This document shows, piece after piece, positions 1 to 12,687 of a stretch of 64,000 nt of DNA; positions within the stretch are counted from its first letter, which is position 1, and each line of letters starts with the position of its first letter. A program made the translations under genes and the position numbers. The notes beneath the pieces were generated by a model. That model saw only the letters and a list, made by a program, of their open reading frames with translations. It had not been told where the DNA came from and did not search any database. Origin of the DNA: Nemophila menziesii (lineage: Eukaryota > Streptophyta > Magnoliopsida > Boraginales > Hydrophyllaceae); assembly GCA_029959085.1 (NCBI GenBank), contig JARWIR010000062.1, positions 1,488,001 to 1,552,000 of the forward strand. The letters run 5' to 3'.

Positions 1-951
1 GACCATTGATTAGAATTGAATATGAAACTATTGTAATACTATTTAAAATCTTTTCACACCAACTTTCTCAAAACCCATTTTAATCATAAGTTTGTAAAGA
101 AAACACCATTCAACATACTCATAGGATTTTTGTATGTCTGCCTTAATAACCATACTATAGTTTTGAGTATTTCTTTATTCTTTTAGATATTACACACCTC
201 ATGAGTTATACAAGTATATTCTTGGATGCTTCTACCAGGGAAAAAAGCTGTTTGGTTCTCATCAATTATATAACTCACCAGGGGTTGTAATCTGTTTACT
301 AAAAGTCTTGTTATAATTTTATATATAAAGTTTGATACACTAATGGGTCTGTAATGCTTAATAGTACATGGTCTATCAATTTTTGGAATGAGTGAAATGT
401 AAGTATGATTTATATCTTCAAAACTTCCATTGTAGTACCAAAAATTGTTAATAATTTTTATAACATCAAGCTTTATAATATGACAATACTTCTTGTAGAA
501 GAAGTCAGGGTAGCCATTCGGCCTAGGGGCTTTAAAAGCCCCTAGCTCAAGGATTGTTGCCTTTATTTCCTTCTTTTGAAGTGGTTTGAGTAGAGTATCA
601 TTCATTACTTTTTTAATTCTTGGCTGGACTAGCTCAAGTACAGAAGAATAATCTCTTGGGCCAATTGTTTTGAAAGTATTACTGAAATAATTCAATATAT
701 TTGATTTACTTCCTTTTGAGTGTCGAGCCATACCCATCATCATTCATGATAATGTGTACTCTTATTATAACTTCTTCTCTCCTTGGTAGTAGCATGAAAA
801 AGGTAGTGTTTTTATCTCCTTTCCTAAAACAACTGTTTCTAGATCTAGCAGCCCAAAAATCCTCCTCCCCTTTTCATAGGATTTCAATTTCTTTCACTAT
901 CATATTATAATCATCCTTATCTATATCTTTAATCTTGTTATTATTAGTAAT
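1..951 (-). pseudogene. LINE A, reverse-transcriptase part (decayed)
   Basis: Minus-strand non-LTR retrotransposon coding sequence, broken by stops and frameshifts. The upstream part (about 740-900) reads EEDFWAARSRN and KGDKNTTFF, the usual connector before a plant LINE RT. The 186-residue open stretch at 183-743 has ISLIPKID, HYRPIS and NQTAFFPGRSI, typical early RT blocks, and 1-180 continues in another frame with KADIQKSYEYVEW, matching the block around the first catalytic Asp. The rest of RT lies beyond the window's left edge. The upstream endonuclease part is probably at 9426-9974 and the ORF2 start at 27509-27807, so this would be one LINE cut apart by later LTR elements. RT identity is sure; that the pieces were once joined is inferred from order, strand and complementary content. 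Confidence 0.8.
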
Positions 952-3900
952 TGGTGTCGCCTACGGTGTGATCAAAATAAGATAATAAAAGAGAATAAAC
1001 TATGAACTAACACTCTAGACTAAACACGGTACTCACTGCAAGTATCACAGGTCGTATGTCAGTCTTAATGATAAATAAAGATTCGTTCTCAAGGACTTAG
1101 TATGTTATACAAATGGATTTAACATAATAGCGTAGTAATAAATAGTTAAAGACAAGAAAAATAAATAATAATGATTGATAAGGAGATAAAATTAAACTAA
1201 ATTCAACTAACGCTAAAAATAAATATGAGAGAATAAGATGAGAGAGTATAGCTCAAGTTTTGCTGGTATGCACTAATCCTTCTATTTCTTCTACTAGTTA
1301 ATAAGGGTGATTAAAGTTCTTAGATAAGTAGCTAGGATTCTATATTCCTCCTAACCCCCTTATGGGTGGACTTAAGAGGCGACCTAACAATTACCAGGGG
1401 ACTTGGGTAAGGGGACCTAGCAAATAATGATCGGTGATTAAATCTCAAACCCTAATGACTATCTAGTTAGGGAAGCTAATGTCTCCCTAATTGTTCTTAT
1501 TTTCGACCCTTGGGAGACATCATTTTTGGTGTTTATTTGATTAATTTGATAGACGTTTGAGTTAAAAATGCAATAATCCGGAATTCCTATTTTATTTCTA
1601 GTATTTTTAATTTATTAAACTTTTGCGCGTAATCTTGTGTATTTTAGTGAAAAGTTTATAGGTTTTGGATATTAGCTAGGAATGGAATCCGAGAATAAAG
1701 TCAAAGATCATGATATGGAGTCAAGACTTGAAGATAAATCCCGAAAGAATTTGTTTTTAGAGTGTAACTAGGCCAAAGATTGCTTATTTTGAGGCACTTA
1801 AGAGATGATTTAGCCGCTGACCATTGAAGATATTAGATTCCTTATCGAGTTACGGAACTTTAGCAAGTGATTTCAGGTCAATCGGAGTTATAACGAAGCG
1901 GGAAAAGCCGTTTTAGTAAAGGTGGTGCAGCAGTTACGGGATTTTGGGCTTAGAAATTGGGCTTGGACATTTAATTAGTGTTTTATTCTTAGGTCCAAGC
2001 CCTAATCCGTTTTTCCACTTATAAAAAGAGCCTTTGACTTCTATTTTCACAACAATTCACTTTTTACAAGATTAAACATCAGAGAGAAGCAGCAGAAGAA
2101 AGAAAGAAGAAGCTGCAAGAGGTGGAGAGGGTCTATATCTCAGTTCTCAGTCAATCCAATTCCGGAAATTAGGTTTCTTTATCTTTAATTTTGTAAGACA
2201 ATATGAGTTCCATTTTATTTAATTTAGTTTTCTTTTTAATTAGTATGAGCTAAACACATATTAGTGCTTGAGAATGCTTTATGGGTGAATCCCAATCTTA
2301 TTGAATTTCATATGTTAGATTTGGGTTTCTGTTAAATTAAATTAGATTGGGGCTTTTACTCTTTTCGATAAATTAAGATTATTTACTGTTTTTAGAATCA
2401 TGAAGTAAGAACAGGTATTAGTATCTAGGCTATTCCAATTAGTGGCGATTGGATCATCCTGACGGAGGGTTTAGGTACGGAAATATTTATTCAATCTAAA
2501 ATAGAAGCTATTGATTCTGACGAACTTAGCTAATTTTTGGGCCAATGTGGTAATTAACTTAAACATCTTAGTCCACCCTGACGGGGGTATAAGGAATTTA
2601 GAATCCCGACCATTGTAATTGACCAATTTAGCCCTTAAACAGCATAAGTTATGAAATAGAATTAAGAGGATCCCTTGCGTTCTCAAGTGCTATCTTCTCA
2701 TACTTGTGTTTTACACTTATTTACTTGCGTCTTAGTATTTAATTGCATTTTCCATTTAATCTTTCATTACTTAGAATTAATCAAAACAAACAATCAATCA
2801 TTATATCTTTATTTGCTTTCCTATGTGCAACCATTCATTATTCGATAAGCATTGTAGTTAACCAAACCGTCCCTGCGAACGATCCTAGAATCACTTATTA
2901 CTACTTGGGACAACCGTACACTTGCGGTTGTGATTCGATTACTTTTGCATTTATTTTAGAACACACAAAGGACCACTAGAAGCCTTCCCGGATCATTACC
3001 GAACACTAGACACTCATGTGATGTTTCAATAATTAGACACTCCTTCCGAGGACCATCTAACTACTATTAGCACAACCCTAATTTGATCCGGATTAAGACA
3101 GACAATAATCAAAGCACATGAAACAAATATATGGTTAAGAAGTTATAATCAATTTGAAATAGTTTTCCCAAACAAACTTAGATAGAAGAAGATAGAATTC
3201 TAAGAGTATACATATGAAAAAACCAAGCTATGCGAAAATTAGTTCATACTAGAAAGAAATAAACTAAAATTAAGATACATACTGTCAACTTGTTTTTATT
3301 GAATGACTTCTATGATGAATAATACTAAGGATTAATTATGGAGAGGCAATAACTAAGCAAGGACTAGTTTACAATGATTAAAGGGTGTATATATAGGTGT
3401 TATGGAAGCCCTAGGTCGAAATCTTAGAGTATAAGGAAAGTAATTGGACTCCTTTTCCAAATCAAATTCGTTTCCTAAAATATAGGAGAAAGGATAAACT
3501 TCTTTTGTCTTGTTATGGTCGTAACTTCTTCATTATTGGTCCTATTTTCGCCTACTTTATATCGAAACGACCGCGTCGAAAAGATATACATTTATTACTT
3601 TAGATTGATCTTCCAAATTCTCAGCCATTTTTTAGTTATCTTCACTTTAGTGGACGTGACTGCGGAATTTCAGATTTACTTGGCAACTTTTCCTTTCCTA
3701 TTTTATCTCTACTTCCTTTTATTTCCAATTGTCATCCATATCTTCTTTCCTTATCTCTTGGAATTGATTTGGCATCTAATTAGTTTCCATATATCTTTAA
3801 AGCTTCACACTAAACAAATAAATTAAACCCAATATGCTCAAAAAATAATAATTCATCAAATCAAGACAAGAAATAGGAATTTATTAAAATACAAATAAAA

Positions 3901-3978
3901 ATCTTCAATTGAATACTCGAATACACCTAAAATGATGTCTCCAACCTAGATTTTTATATCACAAACATGGTGACATCA
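952..3978 (-). repeat. Element 1 LTR (3' LTR), interrupted by a solo LTR
   Basis: LTR of an Athila-like element on the minus strand. In plus orientation it runs from TGGTGTCGCC to GGTGACATCA, the same ends as the complete element 2. Without the 1502-bp solo LTR and its duplicated 5 bp it is about 1520 bp, close to the 1528 bp of element 2. The inner side (3979 onward) begins with the polypurine-type sequence agacccccaactcaaag, so this is the 3' LTR of a minus-strand element. No clear matching duplication is seen on the far side of element 1; GTAAT precedes the LTR at 947-951. Confidence 0.82.
1477..2978 (+). mobile_element. Solo LTR, family B
   Basis: A lone 1502-bp LTR sits inside the LTR of element 1. 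The flanking 5 bp GAAGC occur at 1472-1476 and 2979-2983. It begins TAATGTCTCCC and ends GGACCACTA, a decayed form of TG...CA. The first 50 bp contain the inverted pair gtctccc/gggagac seen at the start of other LTRs in this window. It has no internal sequence and matches, inverted, the LTR at 6898-8455. Short open frames inside it are not credible genes. Confidence 0.8.
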
Positions 3979-5440
3979 AGACCCCCAACTCAAAGTTGTA
4001 TCATCCCGATACAATAAAGATAAAAACAAAGGGAAGTCTCTAAATACACACCTAAATCAATTAAGCACAGTGGGAAAAAAGATAGCAGAATATATAGAAT
4101 AAACTCTAAGCAACTACTCAGAAAATTTCATGTAATAATATTTACAAACTAGATTACATGTACACTTGTCATACTCACGATCAACACGGCTTAAATTCAA
4201 GATCATATTAGTTTCACAATGTAAGAAGAAGAGGTTCTTTACTCAGTTTACCAAGGAGGCTATAGATTATTCAACGAAATTCACTAGTATCGAAATATCC
4301 ACTTAACTACTCTCTAACGGCTCAATCACTTCTAGATTACATAGCAAAGAATCAAAAGGTCTTTAAGGTTGTAATGTTGTCTTAGGGACGGTATGATAAT
4401 ATATTTGGATAATTTAGAGTGAGCTTTTTTATCTCTCCTCACTAGCCATCAACAAATCGCTCTAGAGCTTGAGTTACTCTCATAAAACATTCTCACTCAA
4501 CCCAATGAATTGTTGCACTAATTAGCATCCCCAATAACCCAATACTAAAGCATAAAGATGTTCACATAAAAATTTCACTTTGCCGGCCCAAATATATTCA
4601 ATCTTTTCATATCAATTTTTTTTTGTATAACTATGACTCTCTTTTTTATGTGAGATATCATGCTATTTTTTCACACATGTTCTTTTTATCATAACTTTTT
4701 TCATTTACTTTTACCCCGGTAAAGGGTTACAATATAATAAACATGTGAATCATCATCAAAATAAGACTATAGCACAATTACATAAGCTCAAAAATCCCAA
4801 TCCAATAATAATTCCCATAATGGTGGACCCACCACCCCAAACTCAAGCTCTAAAACAACTGTCTATGCATCGCGATTCGTGTGCGGGTCATATGGAAAAG
4901 TCCTAAAATCTAAAGGGATGTGGCTTATAACATGGCTAATATAAAGGCTTTAGAAAGGCTAGAAGGGGCTGAGAATTATATAAACATAATAAATGGACAA
5001 CAATCTAAAGGCAACAAAGGGCTTATCAAAGAACCGCCTTAATCACTTTCTAGACTATGCAATTTTGTTATTCTCTTACCTTTAGCATGTTCACCAAATG
5101 GGTTTATCAACTAGCTCGGATCTCACGGCCTACACACCCCTCAAGGCGCCCTAAGATCAAACATACTTCTACCGCATTGCTTACTAATATTTTCTTTACT
5201 ATCAATGTGTATTTCCTGTTAATACTCAAAGCATATAAAATAAAATAGCTCATAAATATATTACTTTATATCATTAACTTACTAAGATTATGCTTTCAAG
5301 TTATTAAACACACTCTACATCTAAATCCCATGTATCAAAAAATTTAATTTCTACCTAAAACAGAAAAATCACATAAAGATGGAGATGAGAGACAAGGAAT
5401 CCCCACACCCCAACTAAAAAATGAGGCGTGTCCCCACGAC
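3979..5440 (-). other. Element 1 3' untranslated region
   Basis: Noncoding stretch between the env-position ORF remnant and the 3' LTR of element 1. It is recognisably the same sequence as 11503-11920 plus 19547-20700 (element 2), 51028-53040 (element 7) and 58950-60460 (element 4). Shared landmarks are the PPT-like tract next to the LTR, the conserved block around 4868-4925 (gcgattcgtgtgcgggtcat), and the block near 5385-5448 with ccccacaccccaact. The 63-residue plus-strand ORF at 5057-5248 is antisense to the element and reappears inverted at 6494-6685 only because the whole region is repeated. Confidence 0.75.
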
Positions 5441-5527
5441 TCGAAAAAGAATCTTAAAAGAAATTAAAAACAACCAAATAAAGGATATACATAAATGGTA
5501 AGGAAGAAAGAGAACATAATCTCGAGG

Positions 5528-6311
5528 CTATTGCCTCGCATTACCGACATCCAAGATAGGATTCACTGGATCTCTCGCTAAATCGTGCTTTAATTGCTCA
5601 AGGATTGTCATGATGTGCACCTGATTAGCTTTGATTTGTGCCACATCATCAGCTAAGAAAGTTTGAGCTGCTTCAACTTTATTTAATCGCTCCTCTATCT
5701 TTTCTCGCCAAATACGACCCTCTTTGCTTACTTTTGAAGGTTTCGTAACTCCTGCTCCTCTCAAAATTGTCATGATCCAAGTATTGTCAATATTATTACT
5801 CATCTTATACAATAGTTTCTCTTTTTCACCCGGAATCACGTTCTCTTTTCGTAAAAGACACGCGATCATAGTAGGATATTTCAAATTAAATAATGAAGTA
5901 CGAGAGACCGAAAACCGAATCACCTCCTCAAAGATCAATTGTGCCACATCTACTTCTTCCCCTCTTAAAATACAATTCAAAAAGATTGTGTTTTTCTTAG
6001 TTACATCTGACGTTCGCGTGTTTTCAAAGGCGTTTGGTGTAAGAAAATTGTGCCAAACTCTTGTATTTGCTTGAAGATATTTGTAAGGCCAAGGCGCCTT
6101 CAGTTCTCCCTTATGTGATTACACTTTCTCCTTATCTAAAACATGCTCAAAAATTTGATTACAAATAAAAGTCTTCATATTTTTCACCGCTTCTCTATAC
6201 TTACATGGTCCGACAAATTTCTTGAACTGGAAGTGGTTTCAGATCTCTTCAACTGTAAAAGGAACTAACTTGCCTTTAACTGGAACACGACCTTCACTAT
6301 CTCGACTTAAG
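5528..6311 (-). pseudogene. Env-position ORF remnant of element 1
   Basis: Minus-strand remnant of the ORF that is complete at 20717-21949. The 150-residue open part (5528-5980) has NCILRGEEVDVAQLIFEEV and a coiled tail ending ILEQLKHDLARDP, and upstream frames to about 6300 read WHNFL, KAPWPYKYLQA and FTVEEI with stops between them. This matches residues of about 150-390 of the element 2 protein. The beginning of the gene is missing: at about 6311 the sequence switches abruptly to an inverted copy of the 3' UTR. Function is unknown; it resembles the putative plant transposon protein domain found in Athila-like elements (recalled, not searched). Confidence 0.7.
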
Positions 6312-6897
6312 TCCACGACTCATTTTTGAGATTGTGGTGTGGGGATTTGTTGTCTCTCATCTCAATTTTCTATGATTTGCTGTTTTTAGGTAAAATTTAA
6401 TTTTTTTGAGAGAATGATTAGACGTAGATTGTGTTTAATAGCTTAAATGCATAAGCTTAGTAAGTTAATGATAAAAATTAATATGTTTATGAGCTAATTT
6501 ATTTTGTATGCTTTGAGTATGAACAAGACATACACATTGATAGTAAAGAAAAGATTAGTGAGAAATGCGGTAGAAGTATGTTTGATCTTTGGGCGTCTTG
6601 AGTGGTGTGTAGGCCGTGAGATCCAAGCTAGTTGATAAACCAATTTGATGAACGTGCTAAAGGTAAGAGAATAACGAAATTGCATAGTTTAGAAAGCAAT
6701 TAAGGGGGTTCTTTGATAAGCCTTTTGTTCCCTTTTACCTTTTTGCCCATTTATTATATTTATATCATTCTCAGGACCTTATAGCCTTTCTAAATCCTTT
6801 TTATTAGCCATATTATAAGCCACATCCCTTTATATTTTAGGACTTTTCCATATGACGCGCACTCGAATCGCGATGCATAAACAGTCATTTTAGAACT

Positions 6898-8455
6898 TGG
6901 TGGGTCCTGGTGTGTTTTAAAATAATATGATAAAAGTTAAGGACTCACAAACCACAAGTGTACGGTAACGATAAATTGGATTCGTTCTCAGGGACGTTAT
7001 AGGTACAACTCAAGTGTGAATCAAATGGTAGGATAATTGCAAGTACGAAAAAGTATAAGATATAAAGTTTGTTTGGTTTTTGTCTAAGGACTAAGATGAA
7101 AATAAAGTAAATGCTAAATTAACTAACTGAAATGAAAATAATGCAAATAAAGGAGTTCGACGCAAGTAGAGAGGGAGTACTTGAGTATCGAAAGGGTTTC
7201 ACCTAAACCTTCTTAATTAATGCTTTCTGTTAAGGGTCGAATTGCTATATTTGTGCTAGTCGGGATTCTAAAGTCTCCTAACCTCCGTCAGGGTGGACTT
7301 AGGAGCTCTCCTACGGTATCATAAACCCCGTCAGGGTGATTACAACTACTTTCGAATGGTCAAGTTTCTTACCTCATTTTCTATCGGTTAGTCAAGCTTG
7401 TAAAGGTCACTGGCGAATACCAACGACTATTACCTAGGTCTGTATTTAAGCCCACTGTCAAGGTGATATTACCCCACTACAATGAATAGCCTAAATACTG
7501 AAAACTACCCTTGGTTCATGACTTCAAGAAAAATAATGAAGAATAAAGTAAAAGCCAACACAAAATAACAAATTCAAATTTAAATTACTAAATCCCAAAT
7601 TAGAAAAACATTGATTAATCAAGTTAGGGTTCTACCCAATATGCGATTCTCAAGTACGGAATGATTTATCTCATAATGGAAATGAAAAAATAAATTAAAA
7701 TAAAATGTATGCATATTCAATTACAAAAAAAACAAAAGAACCTAATTGGGGCGTTGGTTTGGCTGTTGATGGAAGAAAGAGATTCTTCCAGCTCTAGCTT
7801 CTACTTCTGCCTTCTGCTTTAACTCTCTCTTCAAGTGTATGAATTAATCTGATGTGTGGTTTTGATAAAAGGAGTCTAAAGGCCTATTTATATTAGAAGG
7901 AAGGAGTGGGCTTTGGACTTAATGAATAAAATTTAAAATAATAAAAGCCGAAGTCCAATATTCTAAATCACGTAACTAATGTGCAACCCTTAGTAAATCG
8001 GTTGTAACGTTTTCAAATCAACTCCAAATTGACTCGTTCCAGTTGCTAAATCTTCCTAACTTAATAAGGAAAAATCTCTACTTCACGCCCCAAAGGCTGA
8101 ATCCATGTCTAAGTGGCTCGAAATCAGCAATTAGTAACAACCTTCCAGATTTGCAGCTTTCCTAGTCAATTCTTCGGGAAATCTTTTCTCGCCTTTGACT
8201 TCTTCACTTGATCTAAGACTTTTATTCTAGATTCTTATCCTTGTCTTGGTGCTCCCTAGCATCCATGGACCTAAGACCTTTCACTAAAAACAAACAAATT
8301 AACGTACAAAAAGCTCAAAAAATGAAATATTATAAATCCAAGGAGAGAAAATGAAATATAACAAAATAAGTCTAAAAGTCTATCATATAAGTCAATTATT
8401 CACTTAAAAAGAAGTCTCCTAAGGGTATAAAATTAATATAAAAAGGGAGACATCA
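6898..8455 (-). mobile_element. Solo LTR, family B, reverse orientation
   Basis: About 1.56 kb from TGGTGGGTCC to GGGAGACATCA. It is the same LTR type as 1477-2978 in opposite orientation; the LTR end at 47445 also matches its first bases. After it comes GGTGG at 8456-8460. The left copy of that duplication is blurred because both the target and the LTR end consist of GGTGG-like sequence, so the left edge is uncertain by a few bases. It splits the right arm of the inverted repeat and so arrived after that arm formed. Confidence 0.72.
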
Positions 8456-8896
8456 GGTGGAGGGTCCACCATTATGGGAAATATTATTGGGTTGGGAATT
8501 TTGAGCTTATGTAACTGTGCTCAATATTTTGACGACGATTCACTGTTTTATATATTGCAACCCTTAGTCTGGGTAAAAGTAAATGAAGATATTTATTAAA
8601 AAGAGAAATATGTTGAAAAAAAAGTAGCCTGATATCTCACATTAAAAAGAGAGTCATAGCCAACTTACAAAAGAAAGAAAATTGATATGAAAAGAATATA
8701 TGATTTGGACCGGCAAAGTAGAATTTTTTTATGTGATAATTTTTTTGCTTTAGTATTGAGTTATTGGGGATGCTAATTAGGCATCAAATCATTGGATTGA
8801 GTGAGAACATATTTATGAGAGTAACTCAAGCTCTAGGACGATTCGTTGATGGCTAGTGAGGAGAGAGCCAAAATCTCACTCTAAATTATCCAAATA

Positions 8897-9425
8897 TAAA
8901 TTAACTAAAGGATTGAATTGAAATATTATGAAGAGTATAAGATGAAATTATAGATTAAGAGTCGTTATTAATCCTCACTGGATCCGAATTTACACGTTTA
9001 TTGATATAAAAGCAAATTCGTATTTTAGTACTAGTCGTGATTCTTCAATCTACCTAAATCCCTCACGGGTAGATGGGGGATGTCCTACAACTCTAGATAC
9101 CTCTCCTGATTAACCCTACACCACTTTCAAACTCAATAGATACTAATCCTATTGATTGTTTGTTTAATCAAGACTTCCCGGTTCACTAATGCAAACAAAA
9201 TATTTATATACGATTTTCCATAATCCAACCCCGTCCTTAGTAAAAGTCACGATTACTATACCCAACCCACTACTTGATCAACGTAAGGGTTGAAAATTAA
9301 ATACAAGTATATACCTAAAGAAAAATAGTCATTTAATTTCAATATAAATATCCTAAAATACAGCAAAACGTCATAATTCAAAACCTATGGTTCATACACG
9401 AAGGCTCATATTATCTTCACTCCAT
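8897..9425 (-). repeat. Truncated LTR-like fragment
   Basis: Noncoding stretch resembling the middle of the minus-oriented LTRs in this window (tccctcacgggtagatgg, aaaacctatggttcatac), with no intact ends. Its right border carries aaggctcatattatctt twice (9407-9423 and 9438-9454). No gene is seen. Confidence 0.45.
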
Positions 9426-9974
9426 ATACTTTCACTAAGGCTCATATTATCTTAATCCCTATCATTTTAATCTTTTCTAGTGTTTCAATTATTTCATTTG
9501 CTTCTTTATACTTAACTTTCATTCTTTTTTTGTTTCAATTAATAAGTACCTTGTTTGAGTAGCAATTTTCCCCATATCTCAATATACCTCTCCCTTTATA
9601 ACTTGTTGTGTTAAGCCATTTATTTTTAATTAAATCTCACATGGTCTTGAAGCCATGATTTATCAAATATGAATATTTAATACCTGCTTTAACCTTTTTT
9701 TTTGTATAGACAATTATGGGTGAGGGATCAAATGCTATGGCGGGCAAAACCGCCACCCATGAATCTTTATAATTTTCTCCCATTTCTCATTAACTAGTCA
9801 TCTATCAAGCTTTTGTTTTATATGTTCTTTACCTTCCCTCTTATTTGTCTAGGTGAATGTACATCCATAGGATTGTACTTCACTCAGTTTTAATTCCTTT
9901 ATAATTTTTTCCAACATACTTAGTTTTATTCCCTTTTTTGGTCCCCCCTCCCCCAAGTTTTTCATATTAATACT
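9426..9974 (-). pseudogene. LINE A, endonuclease part (decayed)
   Basis: Minus-strand frames with stops still show plant LINE endonuclease features: GCTFT.TNKREGKEHIKQKLDR (the G-x-x-FTWTN / RLDR block), a degraded SDHSPI-like block (AFDPSPI), then the linker LINHGF and EANEIIETLEKI. It is followed on the right, across the ATACT duplication of element 2, by the LINE ORF2 start at 27509-27807. This shows that element 2 landed inside the endonuclease domain. Confidence 0.7.
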
Positions 9975-11502
9975 TGGTGTCGCCTAGGGTGTGATAAAAA
10001 TAAGATCAATTTAAGTATGGAAAACTATGCACTCTCACCCTAGACAGGCACAGTACTGCAAGTATTACAGGACGTATGCAAGTTCTAATGATAAGTAGAG
10101 TTCGTTCTCAGGGACTTAAGTGTGTTAAACGCGTAGGAACAAATAACGAATAAAAGTAATTAATTAGAAGACAGTAAATAAAGCAAATAGGAATTCGAAA
10201 TTATCAATTAAACTAAATTAAACTAGGAAAATAAAGACAATAAAGTAAAAGATTAAGAATATGAGATGAGAAGTATAGCTTAGGTTTTGCTAGTATGCAC
10301 TAATCCTTCTAATTCTATCTATAAATCTAGTTCATAAGGGAGAATATTAGCTCTTGGTAATACTTAGTCAGGATTCTAAATTCCACTACCTTAGACCTTG
10401 AGAGCGACTAAGGGGGCTACGTCACAACCAAGAAGTGATTTAAAATAGGGTTATCAAACGCCACTAAGGCCCTAAGCAAATAATGCAAGTCTTGGTGATA
10501 CGGTGGTTAAAACAAACCTTAATGACTATCTAGTTAGAAGTATGTTTTGTCAGAACTGCTATCGACACTAGACATTATGTGGTGGTTCAATAGTTAAACA
10601 CCCTGTCAAGGAGACCATCTAACTACTCTTAAAACAATCCTAAAGTGATCAGTTCTAGGAAAGACATTAAATCAAAACACATAAGCAAATATAAAGTAAG
10701 AAGCTAATATCAGATTAAAACATATAATTCCCAAAGAAACTTAGATAGACGAATTAGAATTCATAGATTATACATATGCAAAACCCAAGCTATGGGAAGT
10801 TTAGTTCATACCTGAAGGAAATAAACTAAAAGAAATTACAAAAGACATCATCTTGCTCTCTACAATAAACTGGAAGAATAAAACCTTAAGAACTAATTAC
10901 TATGAGGCAAGGATGATTTACAAGTGATATAAGGGTGTATTTATAGGTGTTTAGAAGACCTAATCCGTTTTCTTGAGGAATAGTTAAGGTAATGGACTTC
11001 TAGCCCAACTCAAATTCGTATGGAAATAAAGATAAACACTGCTGCGTTGTTTTGGTCATAACTTCTTCGTTATTGGTCCGATTTTGCTCCACAAGATACC
11101 AAAAGAATCGCAACAGAATTATCTAGGCCCATTAGGAGTAATTCACCAAAATCAGCCTCTTTATTAGGTAAAAACGCCTATCTTTGCAGAATCCCAGATT
11201 TAGGCAGCTTTTCCTTTTCCATATTTTTAGCAATTCTTTCCTTATCTCCAATTACCATGCATATCTCCTTCCATAAGTTGTTGTCTTTGACTTGGACTCT
11301 AATTAATCTCCATAATTATCTTTAAAGCTACACACTAAATAAACAATTAAACCCAATATGCTCTAAAAACATTATTTCTACAAATCAAGACACAAAATAG
11401 GAAAGTGCACTAAAACTCAAGAAAATCGACATTATTGACTTCTAAAACAATAAAAATGATGTCTCATCCTAACATAAATCTATCACAAATTAGGAGACAT
11501 CA
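9975..11502 (-). repeat. Element 2 3' LTR
   Basis: 1528 bp, TGGTGTCGCC to TAGGAGACATCA in plus orientation. Internally it is followed by the PPT-like tract agacccccaactcaaag (11504-11519). It pairs with 25976-27503. Confidence 0.93.
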
Positions 11503-11920
11503 AGACCCCCAACTCAAAGTTGTATCGTCCCGATACAATAAGAGTAAAAACACAGGGAAGTCTAGAAATACACACTTATAAAATTCTCAACACAAGGGAA
11601 AAAGCATAGCAGAATATATAGAATAAACCTAAAGCACCTAACTCAGAAAATTTCATGCAATAATATTCATAAACTACATACCTGTACACTTCTCATATCC
11701 ATAGTCAACACGGCTTGATTTCATCAGATTAGTTTCGCAATGTAAGAAGGATTGGGACTTTACTCAGTTTCCCTTGAGAGCTATAGATTGTTCATCAAAC
11801 CTTACTAGTATCCAAGAATCCACTTAACTAATCTCTAATGGCTCAATCACTTCTCAATTACATAGCAAAGAATCACAAGGTCTTTAAGGTTGTAATGTAG
11901 GCTTAGGGACGGTGTGATAG
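11503..11920 (-). other. Element 2 3' UTR, LTR-proximal half
   Basis: Noncoding; begins with the polypurine tract adjoining the 3' LTR. It continues at 19547 after the nested copia element. It is conserved with 3979-4390, 51866-52060 and 60030-60460 (inverted). No ORF is seen. Confidence 0.75.
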
Positions 11921-12575
11921 TGATATACTATATGCGTCCTAGAAGGGGGGTTGAATAGGACAATAGAAATTAATCGGCTAATTTTATTTCAAGTAAATAA
12001 AATTAAAAGCTAATTTGAATCCTATTGTATTAGCAAACTAAATAGTATAAAACTAGATAATCCTAATAGACAATATTATCAAACTATTCAAGTAGGCATA
12101 TTATCAAGCATATAGAGTGCGGAAATATAAAGAGTGTAGAGATAGAATACGATACACAACGATGTATAGTGGTTCGGTTTCCCTACATCCACTACCTAAG
12201 GAAGCCTCCTTAGGATTTGCAAGATTCTCAACTAATCTTCGTAACTCTTAACCGGGTGAGATACAAACCCTTACAACCACTTCAAAAACCCTTTGAAGGA
12301 AATACACTTGTGTTATCACCAACACAAGGAACCAAGCATAAACCTATGCTCACACTACTCTCTTAATCTATTACAAGAACTAAGAGGAAAGGGAAAAGTG
12401 TTTAGGGGTGCTTATAAAAGCTTTGTAACTAAACTCCTAAAATGAGTAGATAATAACTAATTAGCTTCACAATAAATATGACTTGAATGCTCCTTTGAAA
12501 CCTCCTTGAATGATAGAATTAATTGCTCTTAAGATTGGTAGATGGACGGCTTGAGTTGTGTCTTGAATGAACTCC

Positions 12576-12583
12576 ATTTTATA
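12576..12583 (-). promoter_or_regulatory. Copia LTR TATA box
   Basis: Minus-strand CAGCTATAAAATGG, about 105 bp downstream of the palindrome cluster. The promoter-active copy is in the 5' LTR at 19034-19041. The assignment rests on motif and position only. Confidence 0.6.
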
Positions 12584-12687
12584 GCTGAAAATATGGTCCA
12601 ACGGTCATAAGGCTTCTCTCTAACGGATCTATTTTATCTCCAACGGATATAAGCTTTGTCCTCTTGTAATAGTGCAGAAAACCCTCT

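Larger units (their letters stand above)
4394..8896. repeat. Long imperfect inverted repeat (two 3' UTR copies head to head)
   Basis: The left arm (about 4394-5440) and the right arm (about 6312-6897 plus 8456-8896) are reverse complements of about 1 kb each. The arms are separated by about 870 bp holding an env-position ORF scrap. The right arm is split by a 1.56-kb solo LTR. The identity is easy to see at the protein level: 5057-5248 forward and 6494-6685 reverse encode nearly the same 63-residue open frame. The outer ends are aaatatatttggataatt on the left and aattatccaaatat on the right. Arm ends are approximate to about 20 bp. Confidence 0.85.

Noticed and set aside
3515..3826. 103-residue hydrophobic ORF on the plus strand
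   Set aside because: Lies antisense inside the element 1 LTR; AT-rich sequence gives Phe/Leu/Ile-rich frames by chance, and no related frame is kept in the other LTRs.
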